From Treponema phagedenis (lineage in GTDB: Bacteria; Spirochaetota; Spirochaetia; Treponematales; Treponemataceae), in contig NZ_CP042818.1 of assembly GCF_008153345.1 (NCBI RefSeq), positions 2,232,001 through 2,296,000 of the forward strand: a DNA stretch of 64,000 nt. The letters are read 5' to 3'. A program made the translations under genes and the position numbers. Below the pieces are notes generated by a model, which ran no database searches, was not told the DNA's origin, and saw nothing but the letters and a program-made list of their open reading frames with translations. Of the stretch, positions 51,120 through 61,009 are shown in pieces. How positions within the stretch are numbered: the first letter of the stretch is position 1; every line of letters begins with the position of its first letter.

Positions 51120-51475
51120 TGGAAGTTCTCAGCGGCTGCTGCGCAGGGCTTTGCAGGCTTATGCTTCGCATTAAGGGCTTGGGCAGCCCTTAGACCTGCC
51201 GTTTTATGCGTTGCATTAAGGGGCTGCTGCCCCTTAGACCCCGGATTGCAGGTGCTGCTGCGCAGGGCTGGTTGCGCGTATGCTTCGCATGCAGGGCGTT
51301 ACGGCACCCCTGCACTGGAGGGATGTAAATTTCAGGACGGGCATGGATAGTGGTGATTCCGTGCAGGAGCGATGTTTTAAAGCAGGACTGATTGCAAAGC
51401 TTACCGGATTTAAGCATCACTATGGTAAATTGCTCACCGTTGCGCCGTGTCGAACTCTTTTTATAAGAAGAAAAT
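51120..51475 (+). repeat. Family C hairpins followed by a minimal MITE fragment
   Basis: From 51120 to about 51330 there are GC-rich hairpins: AAGGGC...GCCCTT, AAGGGGC-TGCT-GCCCCTT and ATGC-TTC-GCAT. The AAGGGC/GCCCTT and AAGGGGC/GCCCCTT pairs again show stem variation in the same flanks (ATTAAGG...CCTTAGACC). From about 51405 the MITE core without cassette follows: GCATCACTATGGTAAATTGC, TCACCGTTGCGCCGTG, TCGAACTCTTTTTATA. Nothing else is seen in 51060-51507. Confidence 0.6.
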
Positions 51476-51507
51476 CTTGCCGCTTTGCTTTTTGCCGGTT
51501 TTTGCGG

Positions 51508-52929
51508 TTAAAAGTCTGCAAGTTTTGTTGCGCGGGGGAAGGGGATTACATCGCGGATGTTTCCCATGCCGGTAACATAGAGCAGTAAGCGGTCAAAGCC
51601 GAGTCCGAAGCCCGAGTGGGGCACGGTGCCGTATTTTCGTAAGTCTAAGTACCACCAGTAGTTTTCTTTTGCAAGCCCGAGCTCATTAATTCGTTTTTCA
51701 AGGGCTGCGTAGTTGTCTTCCCGTTCGGAGCCGCCGATTATTTCCCCTAAGTACGGTACCAGTACGTCCATTGCGCGCACTGTTTTTCCGTCCTCGTTCA
51801 TTTTCATGTAAAAGGCTTTAATTTCTTTCGGATAATCGGTTACAATGACCGGCCCCTTAAAGACGGTTTCGGTTAAATAGCGCTCGTGCTCGGTTTGTAG
51901 GTCGCAGCCCCAGTAGGGCGTAAACTCAAAGGCGGATTTGTTTTTTTCCAACAGCGCAACAGCTTCCGTGTAGGTAATGCGTGTAAAGGGCGTGGTTACT
52001 ACCTTTGTCAGCATATCGATCAAACCGTTTTTAATGCGCGAATCAAAAAAGGCTAAATCCTCCCGGCATTTTTCCAAAGCCCATTTCAGTAAATGCACTA
52101 CAAACTGCTCGGCCAGGTCCATAGTCTGTTCCAAATGGAAGAAAGACATTTCAGGCTCAATCATCCAGAACTCCGACAAATGGCGCGTGGTGTTTGAGTT
52201 TTCGGCGCGGAATGTCGGCCCGAAGGTGTACACGCGCGAAAGGGCGGTGGCATAGGTTTCCAGCTCAAGCTGTCCCGAAACAGTGAGGTTTGCCTCTTTT
52301 CCGAAAAAGTCCTGCGTGTAATCGACTGCAAAGGTTTCGGGGTTTGTTTTTTCTTTTAAAGCTTTTTGCACAATTTCTTGAATATTCAGCGTGGTTACAT
52401 GAAACATTTCTCCCGCGCCTTCACAATCGGAGCCGGTAATAATCGGCGTATGTACATACTGAAATCCGTGTTCCTGAAAAAAACTGTGCACGGCGAAAGA
52501 CATTTGATTTCGCATCCGCGCAACTGCGCCGAAGGTATTGGTACGCGCCCGCAAATGCGCAATTTCGCGCAAAAACTCAAGCGAGTGATTTTTCTTTTGT
52601 AATGGATAAGAGTCTACCGGCGCTTCACCGAAAACCAGAATGCTTTCCGCCTGTACTTCTGCCGCCTGTCCCGAAGCGGGGGATGGGACTAATTTTCCTT
52701 TTGCACAAACCGATGCCCCCGTACTGATACGTTTTAATTCTGCTTCCGTTTCGGCGCTTATTCCGCGCTCCCTATCAAAAGTTATTTGAATTGAACCAAA
52801 ACAGGAGCCGTCATTTACTTGCAGAAAAATTAAATTCTTTGTTTCGCGCTTGGTGCGCACCCAGCCGTACACGGCAATTTCCCGTCCGTCAGGTTCAAAA
52901 GTTAAAATCTCTTTAATTAAATTAATCAT
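51508..52929 (-). CDS. asnS: Asparaginyl-tRNA synthetase
   Basis: This class IIb synthetase charges tRNA-Asn. The N-terminal OB-fold (REIAVYGWVRTKRETKNL) is followed by motif 2, FRAENSNTTRHLSEFWM, and motif 3, GFGLGFDRLLLYVTGM, near the C-terminus. Ser/Asn-type residues and the overall 473 aa length fit AsnRS rather than AspRS. It is monocistronic, with a promoter whose -10 lies 8 nt from the start. Confidence 0.95.
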   Translation of the reverse strand: MINLIKEILTFEPDGREIAVYGWVRTKRETKNLIFLQVNDGSCFGSIQITFDRERGISAETEAELKRISTGASVCAKGKLVPSPASGQAAEVQAESILVFGEAPVDSYPLQKKNHSLEFLREIAHLRARTNTFGAVARMRNQMSFAVHSFFQEHGFQYVHTPIITGSDCEGAGEMFHVTTLNIQEIVQKALKEKTNPETFAVDYTQDFFGKEANLTVSGQLELETYATALSRVYTFGPTFRAENSNTTRHLSEFWMIEPEMSFFHLEQTMDLAEQFVVHLLKWALEKCREDLAFFDSRIKNGLIDMLTKVVTTPFTRITYTEAVALLEKNKSAFEFTPYWGCDLQTEHERYLTETVFKGPVIVTDYPKEIKAFYMKMNEDGKTVRAMDVLVPYLGEIIGGSEREDNYAALEKRINELGLAKENYWWYLDLRKYGTVPHSGFGLGFDRLLLYVTGMGNIRDVIPFPRATKLADF

Positions 52930-52937
52930 AGAAAACG

Positions 52938-52966
52938 ATAGTATGCTTTTTTTGCCGCTTGGTCAA
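52938..52966 (-). promoter_or_regulatory. asnS promoter (leaderless type)
   Basis: On the minus strand TTGACC (52966-52961), 17 nt spacer, TACTAT (52943-52938), then 8 nt to ATG 52929, with no Shine-Dalgarno. Confidence 0.65.
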
Positions 52967-52995
52967 GCCGTGCGTTTGGGGTGAAAAAATGCGTG

Positions 52996-55143
52996 TTATT
53001 CAACTTTGAACTTTGTCATTTCATCGGTTAATTTTTTGATGCTTGTGTTGGTTTCCTTTGTAACGCTTTCAACAGTATACGCCGCTTCATTGATTTGTCC
53101 TGTACCGGCGGACATTTCACGCACGCTGTTGTTTATAGTTTCCGCAATCTCTGTTAAATTTTTCATTTTAACAAGAACTTGATTGCATTCATCTCGTAGT
53201 TCAAATGAGCCGTTTTTTACTTCATCGGTGATGCTGTTAATCTCAGATACCGCTTGTAATACCTGTGCGCTGCCCTGCCTCTGTTCATACATGGCGTTCA
53301 TGATAACTTCTTCCTGATTTTTAACCGCAGTAGTTAAATCAAAGCTTTCTTGAAATAATTTTTCCGCTCGGATTGAATCAGCGGCAACAGCATCAATTTT
53401 TGTTTTAAGTTTTTTTAAAACAGCGGTTATGTTTTTCCCTTGCGAGCCGGACTCTTCGGCCAGTTTTCGTATCTCATCGGCAACCACGGCAAAACCTTTT
53501 CCCGCCTCTCCCGCATGAGCGGCTTCAATTGCAGCATTCATGGCTAAAAGGTTTGTTTGACTTGCAATATGCTGGATAACATTGCCTGCCTCAATCAAAC
53601 TATCAGACTCGTTGCTGATTTCTTGCGTAACTGCTGCCGAATTCATCGTAGTAAGTTTTACTTCTTCTGCCTTATCCTCCAGCTTTTTGATAAGAAGGCT
53701 GTTTTTTTCAAGGATACGCGTAACAGATTCTATATTTGCGACAATCTCTTCGATAGCCGCCGATGATTCGGTTACCGCCACCGCCTGTGTATCAATCTTT
53801 GCGCTCAAATGTCCTAAACCTTTTGTCATATCTTGCATAGTATCTGTTGTCTCATGGATGCTTGTAGCGTGGTGGATGACCTTATTGTTTACCCCATTGA
53901 TGTTCACGGTAATCTGTTTTATGGCTCCTGCCGTTGATGCGGTGCTGTCTGAAAGGATGTTGCCGCTTTGTGTTAATAACTCAATAGTGTGTAGCACTGT
54001 TGTAAGACTTTCGCGAATTTTTTTTATGGTTTGATTGAATGCTATAGAAAGTTGCGCTATCTCGTCATTGCCCTGCACCGGTAAGGATACGGTTAAATCG
54101 CCTTCACCTTCAGAAATATCGGTTAAATGGGCAGCTGTTTGTCGTATGGGCTTAACAATTCTTTGTGTAATCAAGGCTATAAGGAGCCCCGCAGCTGCAA
54201 GTAATACAAGTGTGATGATGATTATGGATCGGATAATATCAATATACATTGCAAACATTTCCGACTCTTCCATAAATGCTATAATTTTCCAGTCCAAGCC
54301 TTTAATTACATGAATGTTTACTACCCATTTTTTCCCGTCCATCATAATGGCTGCGCCACCGGATTCAATATCCTGTAGCTTGGCAAGGTCGGCGCTTCCG
54401 GAGTCTTTAAGCGTTTTAAAATTTAACTGCGGATGTTTAGGATCTGCAAGGATTGTACCGTCATCTTGTACAAGTATTATATGTCCGGTGTTTCCTATTT
54501 TTGTTTCGCCTATCATTTTTGTCAAGTTATCTAATGTAACCTCAATGGTCATATTTCCCACCATTTGTCCTGAACTTGAAAAAATTGATTTTGACAGACA
54601 GACGACAACTTTACCTATTGTTGAGCGGTAGGCTTTTGTGATGATAGTATTTCCTTTTGCCGCCGTTGCCAGCTCGTACCAGCCTCGCTTTCGGGGGTCG
54701 TAGCCGGCAGGCATCTCGCCGTCAAACGATGTGGCATATCCTCCCCAAATAGTTCCCATACAAACTTCGGCATATTCAGGAAACGCATCATAGAACTGCT
54801 TGTATAGCTGCACCATTCTTTGCTCGGTTTCGCTTTTGACGGTATCGCTTACTTTTATATCATGCGTATCGGCGGTATACGTATGAAGAGAAGAATCGGC
54901 ATTTTTTGAATAGGGATGCTTTGACAACAAGGTTAAGTTTTTGTCGGTGTTTTCAATAAAGGCGAATATACTATTTCCTATATGCGATAGTTCCGCCGAT
55001 GCACTTTTATGAAAAGAATTACGCGCATTTGTTTTAAGCTTAATGCCGATCGTAATAGCGGTAACAAGCATGAGAAAAATGCAAATAGAATAAAAGACAC
55101 CGTAAATTCTGGCAGAAATTGATACTCTAAATCGTGAATTCAT
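52996..55143 (-). CDS. Methyl-accepting chemotaxis protein with Cache-type sensor
   Basis: The 715-residue receptor has a first membrane helix (about 10-30) and a large periplasmic region (about 35-300). Cache features include [29 protein letters not shown] and [21 protein letters not shown] second helix (about 305-330), a HAMP domain ([25 protein letters not shown]) and the signalling hairpin tip [36 protein letters not shown] (in pieces) follow. The ligand is unknown. AGGAGG lies just before ATG 55143. It steers motility through CheA/CheW. Confidence 0.95.
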   Translation of the reverse strand: MNSRFRVSISARIYGVFYSICIFLMLVTAITIGIKLKTNARNSFHKSASAELSHIGNSIFAFIENTDKNLTLLSKHPYSKNADSSLHTYTADTHDIKVSDTVKSETEQRMVQLYKQFYDAFPEYAEVCMGTIWGGYATSFDGEMPAGYDPRKRGWYELATAAKGNTIITKAYRSTIGKVVVCLSKSIFSSSGQMVGNMTIEVTLDNLTKMIGETKIGNTGHIILVQDDGTILADPKHPQLNFKTLKDSGSADLAKLQDIESGGAAIMMDGKKWVVNIHVIKGLDWKIIAFMEESEMFAMYIDIIRSIIIITLVLLAAAGLLIALITQRIVKPIRQTAAHLTDISEGEGDLTVSLPVQGNDEIAQLSIAFNQTIKKIRESLTTVLHTIELLTQSGNILSDSTASTAGAIKQITVNINGVNNKVIHHATSIHETTDTMQDMTKGLGHLSAKIDTQAVAVTESSAAIEEIVANIESVTRILEKNSLLIKKLEDKAEEVKLTTMNSAAVTQEISNESDSLIEAGNVIQHIASQTNLLAMNAAIEAAHAGEAGKGFAVVADEIRKLAEESGSQGKNITAVLKKLKTKIDAVAADSIRAEKLFQESFDLTTAVKNQEEVIMNAMYEQRQGSAQVLQAVSEINSITDEVKNGSFELRDECNQVLVKMKNLTEIAETINNSVREMSAGTGQINEAAYTVESVTKETNTSIKKLTDEMTKFKVE

Positions 55144-55339
55144 AACAACCTCCTGATATTTAGCTTTATGTATTTAGAAAATACCGGAAAATACTCATAG
55201 CGTAATTAGGCGTTCTATTATTGCATACAAGAAAAAAGATGATCGACGTACCTCACAAGATATATCAAAAGTATTGAAAAAACAAGGAAAAAAAGATAAG
55301 AGAGACAGGGCTTACGCGTGCACAAGGGGCGGCTCCCCA

Positions 55340-56115
55340 TTGAACCCCGGAAAATTCCAAGCGATGGTTAAAAACTGTCGCACCTTTTGAATAGGAGTTT
55401 TTAAAAGCTATTGTTGGTATAACGTTTTGTAATTAACTTCCATATGTATTAATCAAAGCATCAACACTGTTTTGTAAAATTGAAGCTTTAAAACTCGCAG
55501 GTTTAGTTTTTGACACGGACGTCAAAATCAGAACAATGTAAAACGATGTTTAAAAACTACCACACCGACATAAATAGGAGTTTTTAAACTCGCAGCACTG
55601 ATTTAATCAAGAATACTAAAAATCAGGGCGTGGCGGTGGTTCCATACAGCAGCGATGTTTTAAAGCAAAAGTATTTGCAAAGCTTTAAAACTCGCAGGTT
55701 TGGTTTTACCACAGACGGCAAAATCAGAACGGGCACGGACGCCCGTGGTTCCAAGCAGAAGCGATGTTTAAAAGCATCAACACTGTTTTGTAAAATTGAA
55801 GCTTTTAAACTCGCAAGGTATAATTTTGCCAAGGACGTCAAAATCAGAACTGCCACGGATGGCAGTGGTTCCACGCAGAAGCGACGTTTTAAAGCAAAAC
55901 AATTTGTAAAGCTTTAAAACTCGCAGGGTTGGTTTTGACATGGACGTCAAAACCAACCCGTAGTGTCGAACTCAGAACTGCCACGGATGGCAGTGGTTCC
56001 AAGCAGAAACGAAGTTTTAAAAGCACAAATTTTTTCTAAGTGCTTTTAAAACTCGTGGTTTAGTTTTTGACACGGACGTCAAAACCAAACCGTTGTGTCG
56101 GAATCTTTTTAATAA
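55340..56115 (+). repeat. Large hairpin-cassette array (about five composite cassettes)
   Basis: The array is built from a repeating order: GAAGCGATG, H1 hairpin, CTCGCAGG, H2 hairpin (TTTTGAC-ACGGAC-GTCAAAA or TTTTGAC-ATGGAC-GTCAAAA), TCAGAAC, H3 hairpin (GGGC-ACGGAC-GCCC or TGCC-ACGGAT-GGCA), TGGTTCCAAGCA, then again. H1 stems and loops differ from unit to unit: GTTTTAAAGC with 25- or 15-nt loops, GTTTAAAAACT/AGTTTTTAAAC near 55549, GTTTTAAAAGCAC/GTGCTTTTAAAAC near 56012. A MITE-like TATAACGTTTTGTAATTAAC lies at about 55416, and the end has GTTGTGTCGGAATC. Frames across it repeat peptide motifs and are not genes. 55144-55340 holds mcp upstream sequence and a weak family C hairpin. Confidence 0.75.
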
Positions 56116-56126
56116 AAAAGCGCCCC

Positions 56127-56155
56127 TTGTGTAAGCGCCTCTAATTTCTTATAGT
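56127..56155 (+). promoter_or_regulatory. Promoter of GH3-miaA (leaderless type)
   Basis: TTGTGT (56127-56132) is followed after 17 nt by TATAGT (56150-56155), then 7 nt to ATG 56163, with no Shine-Dalgarno. Confidence 0.55.
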
Positions 56156-56162
56156 AGAGCGC

Positions 56163-57359
56163 ATGAGAAAATACGGCGGTTTGTGGGCGTTTTTTTTGTT
56201 TTTTGCGGTCGGCAGTGCGGCGGCACAGGATGGGCTTGTCGGCTTTGTGTCGAGTTTGCCGGCAGAGCAAAAGGCAGCGCAGGTTTTGATGGTAAGTATC
56301 GACGGTAAAAATACGTTTGATTCTTCTTCAAAGAAGTTTTTTAATCGGTTGGTGCCGGGAGCGGTGTTGTTGTTCGGTTTTAATATTGCCGACACGCCGC
56401 AGGGTGTGCAAAGTTTTTTGCGGGACTGTACAAAGGGCTTTGCAGAAAATGCGGAAAAACATCGGGTTGAGTTTATTCCGCCCCTGTACGCAACCGATAA
56501 TGAAGGCGGCGCGGTGTATCGGTTGAAAAAGATTCAGTCGGCGCTTCCTTCGGCGCAATCGGCGGCGGAAGCGTTTTCGTCAGCCGAGGCAAAAACTCTG
56601 TATGAGGCAACCGCCGCCCAAACCGCAATTATCGGCATCCATTTAAACCTTGCCCCCGTTGCGGAATGCAGTGCTGCCGAAACGCTGCAAACCTTAGGCG
56701 CCCGCACTTTTTCTGAAAGCCCCGAAAAAAACGCTGCCTATGCGGCAAGCTTTGTAGCCGGCATGCAAAAAGAAGGCGTGCTTGCAACGCTCAAACATTT
56801 TCCCGCAACCGGCAATTCAGATCCGCATAAAGAAAAATCAACCCTATCGGTTTCCCGATCTGAATTGAATACCCGCGTTGAACCGTTTAAAAAAATAATC
56901 GAGTCCGCCACGCCTGCCGCCGTGCTTGTCTCGCACACCAATGTTTTGTGCATTGAAGATGTTCCCTTTTGTTTTTCCAAAAAAGGCATTGAGCTTTTGC
57001 GCAAAGACTTACGGTTTTCCGGGCTGATTATTACCGATGATTTGGCAATGCGGGCTTTAAAAGAGGGCGGGCACACCACCGCCGACAATGCCCTTAGAGC
57101 CTTAAAGGCAGGCTGCGACATGCTCATGTGCTCCGAAAAAGGAATTCATGCGATTGTTCAAAAAATTGCCGAAGAAGCAAAAAGAGATTCCGAGTTTGCA
57201 GCTCGGCTTGATGAGGCGGTGCTGCATGTTTTGCAGGCAAAGCAAAAGGCAGGGCTTATCTGCGATACAGGGAAGGCGCTGCCGCAGCCCGCGCCTGATT
57301 GGCAGCGGTATCAAAAAGCAAAAGAGCGGGCAACGGAGGTGCTGAAAAAACTGCCATGA
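56163..57359 (+). CDS. Exported family 3 glycoside hydrolase (NagZ-like)
   Basis: The 398-residue protein has a signal peptide (ending AAAQDG) and one GH3 barrel with the NagZ layout: LATLKHFPATGNSDPHKE near 207-224 (mobile loop with the catalytic Asp-His pair) and LIITDDLAMRAL near 288, whose Asp is the nucleophile. The usual KHFPGHG is changed to KHFPATG. It probably hydrolyses beta-N-acetylglucosaminides, for example from peptidoglycan, but outside the cytoplasm. It is coupled to miaA by an ATGA overlap. Confidence 0.85.
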   Translation: MRKYGGLWAFFLFFAVGSAAAQDGLVGFVSSLPAEQKAAQVLMVSIDGKNTFDSSSKKFFNRLVPGAVLLFGFNIADTPQGVQSFLRDCTKGFAENAEKHRVEFIPPLYATDNEGGAVYRLKKIQSALPSAQSAAEAFSSAEAKTLYEATAAQTAIIGIHLNLAPVAECSAAETLQTLGARTFSESPEKNAAYAASFVAGMQKEGVLATLKHFPATGNSDPHKEKSTLSVSRSELNTRVEPFKKIIESATPAAVLVSHTNVLCIEDVPFCFSKKGIELLRKDLRFSGLIITDDLAMRALKEGGHTTADNALRALKAGCDMLMCSEKGIHAIVQKIAEEAKRDSEFAARLDEAVLHVLQAKQKAGLICDTGKALPQPAPDWQRYQKAKERATEVLKKLP

Positions 57360-58264
57360 AATACAATGTCAGCTTTAGCCGAAATGAACACAATATGGCG
57401 GTGGTGCTCGGCGCAACCGCAACAGGCAAAACCGCCTTTGCAGTAGAACTTGCCCACTCATACGACGGCGAAATTATTTCCGCCGACTCGCGGCAAGTAT
57501 ATCGCAACCTTAACCTCGGTACCGGAAAAGACTTACACGAATACGGCACCCTACCCTATCACCTCATTGATATCTGCAAACTTGATGAAGAGTACAATGT
57601 ATTTCAGTTTCAAAAAGCGGTGTATCGGCTGATTCCGGAAATAGAAAAAAGAGGAAAGCTGCCGATTGTCTGCGGCGGCACCGGCTTATATCTTGATGCC
57701 TTGCTGCGAAACTACGAACTTATTCCGGTTCCGATAAACGAGGCGCTGCGGGAATCTTTACACGATACAAGCATGGACGACTTGCGCACAATGCTTTTTT
57801 CATTAAAGAGCAAAGAAGCGATTCACAACAAAACCGATTTGGAACAGCGCGACCGGCTGTTACGCGCAATAGAAATTGCCTCTTTTTATAAAGAGAGTCC
57901 GAATGCGCGCGCCGCGGCGGAAAAAGAGCGGCCGCATATGCAACCGAAGGTATACGGCATACGCTTTGAACGAAGCGCACTGCGCAAAAGAATTTACACA
58001 CGGCTTGTCAACCGCATCGAAGCCGGCATGATTGAAGAGGTTGAAGCTATTCATCAAAACGGGTATTCATGGGAAAAGCTTGAAAGTCTTGGACTTGAAT
58101 ACCGATTCACCGCCGAGTATTTACAAAACAAAATCCCTTCAAAAGAGGCATACATCGATACACTTTTCCGCGCCATCTGCCAATTCGCAAAACGCCAAGA
58201 AACATGGTTCCGCCGTATGGAAAAAAACGGCGTGCACATACACTGGCTTGAAGGAATTTCGTGA
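57356..58264 (+). CDS. miaA: tRNA dimethylallyltransferase
   Basis: It adds the dimethylallyl group to A37 of tRNAs reading UNN codons. It has the P-loop LGATATGKTAF (18-28), the DSRQVYRNLNLGTGK substrate loop, GGTGLYLDALL near 105 and the C-terminal TLFRAICQFAKRQETWFR. Start ATG 57356 overlaps the GH3 stop as ATGA; upstream in-frame starts lie inside GH3. Length 302 aa. The hairpin array begins immediately after its stop codon. Confidence 0.95.
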   Translation: MKYNVSFSRNEHNMAVVLGATATGKTAFAVELAHSYDGEIISADSRQVYRNLNLGTGKDLHEYGTLPYHLIDICKLDEEYNVFQFQKAVYRLIPEIEKRGKLPIVCGGTGLYLDALLRNYELIPVPINEALRESLHDTSMDDLRTMLFSLKSKEAIHNKTDLEQRDRLLRAIEIASFYKESPNARAAAEKERPHMQPKVYGIRFERSALRKRIYTRLVNRIEAGMIEEVEAIHQNGYSWEKLESLGLEYRFTAEYLQNKIPSKEAYIDTLFRAICQFAKRQETWFRRMEKNGVHIHWLEGIS

Positions 58265-58830
58265 TAAAAGAGTTTTGCCTAATGCTCCAGCGTAAACAGG
58301 CAAAACTCGCAAGTGAAGCAAAAGGAAAGTACCAAAGTTTCGCCTATTGTTCTGCAACAGCCTTCTTGCTGCAAAACATTTACCCTATGGTAAACTGCCC
58401 ACCGTTGTCAAACTCAGAACGGGCACGAACGCCCGTGGTTCCAAACAGACGGTTTAGTTTTTGCCATGGACGGCAAAACTCAGAACCACCACGGATGGCG
58501 GTGGTTCCACGCAGCAGCGATGTTTTAAAGCAAGACTATTCGTAAAGCTTTAAAACTCGTGGTTTAGTTTTTGACAAGGATGTCAAAATCAGAACTGCCA
58601 CGGATGGCAGTGGTTCCACACAGACGGTTTAGTTTTTGGCACGGATGTCAAAAATCAGAACGAGCACGGACGCCCGTGGTTCCAAACAGAAACGATGTTT
58701 TAAAGCAAAATAGTTTGTAAAGCTTTAAAACTCGTGGTTTAGTTTTTGCCACGGACGGCAAAAACTAAACCGTTGTGTCAAATTTTTTTTATAAAATTTT
58801 GTATGTTTTGTATAAGAGGTATTAAACACT
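58265..58830 (+). repeat. Large hairpin-cassette array downstream of miaA
   Basis: It begins directly at the miaA stop with GAGTTTTGCCT...AGGCAAAACTC, an H1-position hairpin. Then come CTATGGTAAACTGCCCACCG and alternating H3, H2 and H1 hairpins: GAACGGGC-ACGAAC-GCCC, TTTTGCC-ATGGAC-GGCAAAA, GAACCACC-ACGGAT-GGCGGTGGTTC, GTTTTAAAGC with a 15-nt loop (twice), and TTTTGAC-AAGGAT-GTCAAAA. It ends with a long palindrome GGTTTAGTTTTTGCC/GGCAAAAACTAAACC, GTTGTGTCAAATTT and an AT-rich tail with GTATTAAACACT. Confidence 0.75.
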
Positions 58831-58890
58831 ATTTGAGTTATCAAAAGAATACTGCGGTAGAACCATGTATTCCCGACAATGCGCAAATAA

Positions 58891-58920
58891 AAAAAAGAGA
58901 GGACGCTGCCTCTCTTTTTT
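58891..58920. terminator. htpG terminator, bidirectional
   Basis: AAAAAAGAGAGG (58891-58902) and CCTCTCTTTTTT (58909-58920) form a perfect 12-bp stem with a 6-nt loop, T-rich in either direction. Confidence 0.85.
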
Positions 58921-58930
58921 TATAAATAGG

Positions 58931-60847
58931 TTATGCTTCAAGCAAACGGTTCATGCGTTTGATAAAGTCGATCGGGTCTTTCAGTTCGCCGCCTTCGGCA
59001 AGGAGGGCTTGTCCCAATAAGACAATGGAAACATCGGCGATAAAGGTTTCGTCATTATTGTCTTTGAGTTTTTGTACAATGGGATTGTTTGCGTTAATTT
59101 CCAAAATCGGTTTTATTGCCGCATGATTTTCCTGCCCCATTGCGCGCATAAGCCGCTCCATCTGCAAGCTCGGGTCATTTTCGTCAACAACAATACAGGA
59201 AGGAGACTCCGCAAGCCGCTTGGAAATGCGCACTTCTTTTACGCGGTCGCCTAAGGCTTTTTTCACCTTTTCAAGAACCGGCTTAAAATCTTTTTCCGTT
59301 TCTTCCGCAGTCTTTTTTTCTTCTTCGGTATTCAACTCATCTTCTGAGCCTGCACGGTTTGCCGCCTTAAGTTCCCAGTCCTTATATTTGCCGATAGTCG
59401 GAATAACAATATCGTCAATTTCATCGCTCATAATTAAAACCTCAAGACCCTTTGCCTTGTACGCCTCAAGGTGCGGAGACTGACGCAAGTTCTTTTCATC
59501 GGCACCGGTAATATAGTAAATAGCTTTTTGGTCGGGCTTCATACGCGATACATAATCGGCAAAGCTTGTCCACTCATCTTCTTTTACTTCGGAGGAGGTT
59601 GTCTTAAAACGCACTAGTTCCAAAAGCTCATCCTTGCGCTCAAAATCGCTGTATAAGCCTTCTTTTAAGGGACGGTTGTATTCAGCGATAAACGTTCCGT
59701 ATTTTTCCTTATCGTTTTCCGCAAGCTTTTTAAACTCGCCAAGCAGTCTGTTCACCGAAGCGTTTCTAATGGCGGAGAGAATTCTGTTTTGCTGCAAGAT
59801 TTCCCTGCTCACGTTCAGCGGCAAATCTTCGCTGTCGATAATACCGCGTACAAACCGCAAATACACCGGCAGCAATTCTTTTTCGTCATCGGTGATAAAC
59901 ACGCGCTTGACAAAAAGTTTTACGCCCGGGCGGTAATCCGCATGGAACATATCAAAAGGCGCCTTTGCCGGAACATAAAAGAGCGTCGTATACTCTTGTG
60001 TGCCCTCAGCCTTGGTGTGCAAATACAAAAGCGGATCTTCGGAATCATGCGAAAGCGATTTATAAAAGTTTATATAATCTTCTTCTTTTAACTCATTTTT
60101 ATTTTTTTGCCATAAGGCGCTTGCGTCATTTATTTTATCACAATGAGCGGACTCCGATTTTACCGTGCCCTTATCATCATAATCTTTTTGCGTGTAATGC
60201 AGATAAATCGGAAAAGCAATATGATCCGAATATTTTTTGATAATCTGCTCAATGCGCCAGCGGGTAGCAAACTCTGAATCCTCTTGATTAAGATGCACAA
60301 TTACACAGGTGCCGTGGCTGCCTTCAGGAACATCATCGATAAGCGGAAAATCCGTGTCCTCCGCCTCTTCCAGCGTATAAGAATCCTTCCCGTCGGAAAT
60401 CCATTTCCACACCTTTGACTCGCCCGCCTTTTTGGCAATCACCTCGATTTTTGAGGCAACCATAAAAGCAGAATAAAACCCGACACCGAACTGCCCGATA
60501 AGGTTGGAATCTTTTTTTTCATCATTCGCCAGCTGCTCCAAAAAAAGCTTGGTGCCGGATCGGGCAATAGTGCCGAGATTGCTGCGAATATCTTCATCAT
60601 TCATGCCGATTCCCGTATCGCGGACAATCAGCTTATTTGCGTCCTCCTCAAACGTAATATCAATACGCGGATTAAACACAACCTGCTTATACGCCTCATC
60701 CGAAACGGTCAGATACTTTAATTTGTCTAAGGCATCGGAGGCATTCGAGACAAGCTCCCGCAAAAAGATTTCCTTGTTTGAGTACAATGAATGAATAATC
60801 AGCTGTAACAACTGATTTACTTCGGTTTGAAATTCATACTTTGCCAT
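58931..60847 (-). CDS. htpG: Chaperone protein HtpG (Hsp90)
   Basis: The 638-residue ATP-dependent chaperone has the N-terminal ATPase motifs NKEIFLRELVSNASDAL, DTGIGM and GQFGVGFYSAF. The middle domain has RGIIDSEDLPLNVSRE, and the C-terminal dimerisation domain contains ADVSIVLLGQALLAEGG. An acidic insert (EDELNTEEEKKTAEETEKD) lies near 490-510, at the middle/C-terminal junction. AAGGAA precedes ATG 60847. It is monocistronic, with its own terminator. Confidence 0.96.
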   Translation of the reverse strand: MAKYEFQTEVNQLLQLIIHSLYSNKEIFLRELVSNASDALDKLKYLTVSDEAYKQVVFNPRIDITFEEDANKLIVRDTGIGMNDEDIRSNLGTIARSGTKLFLEQLANDEKKDSNLIGQFGVGFYSAFMVASKIEVIAKKAGESKVWKWISDGKDSYTLEEAEDTDFPLIDDVPEGSHGTCVIVHLNQEDSEFATRWRIEQIIKKYSDHIAFPIYLHYTQKDYDDKGTVKSESAHCDKINDASALWQKNKNELKEEDYINFYKSLSHDSEDPLLYLHTKAEGTQEYTTLFYVPAKAPFDMFHADYRPGVKLFVKRVFITDDEKELLPVYLRFVRGIIDSEDLPLNVSREILQQNRILSAIRNASVNRLLGEFKKLAENDKEKYGTFIAEYNRPLKEGLYSDFERKDELLELVRFKTTSSEVKEDEWTSFADYVSRMKPDQKAIYYITGADEKNLRQSPHLEAYKAKGLEVLIMSDEIDDIVIPTIGKYKDWELKAANRAGSEDELNTEEEKKTAEETEKDFKPVLEKVKKALGDRVKEVRISKRLAESPSCIVVDENDPSLQMERLMRAMGQENHAAIKPILEINANNPIVQKLKDNNDETFIADVSIVLLGQALLAEGGELKDPIDFIKRMNRLLEA

Positions 60848-61009
60848 ATATGTTCCTTAAGTTACGTGAAAATTGCGCTGTTTTTTTTCCGGGCAAGCGT
60901 ACACCCGACGAGCCTTTTTTGCACAAAAAGCCCTGTATTAAAAATACTAAAAAAACACCTTACCGGCAAGTTTTCAAATGCAAGGCTCTGAAACTTCTCA
61001 CATACCGGG

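Noticed and set aside
51051-51350. Plus-strand 99-codon frame next to the IS3 element
   Set aside because: It is Ala/Cys-rich translation of the GC-rich hairpin family C, with no start signal or similarity to a known protein.
55630-55917. Genes inside hairpin arrays (also 55623-55874, 58261-58545, 46700-46900)
   Set aside because: The open frames run through repeat modules and translate to the same repeated peptides on either strand, with no ribosome-binding sites. They reflect the repeat sequence, not proteins.
55340-58830. Integron attC cassette array
   Set aside because: Treponema denticola is known to carry a chromosomal integron, and the folded variable hairpins are reminiscent of attC. 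However, I could not find the GTTRRRY/RYYYAAC core sites at consistent positions, no cassette genes lie between hairpins, and no integrase is in the window.
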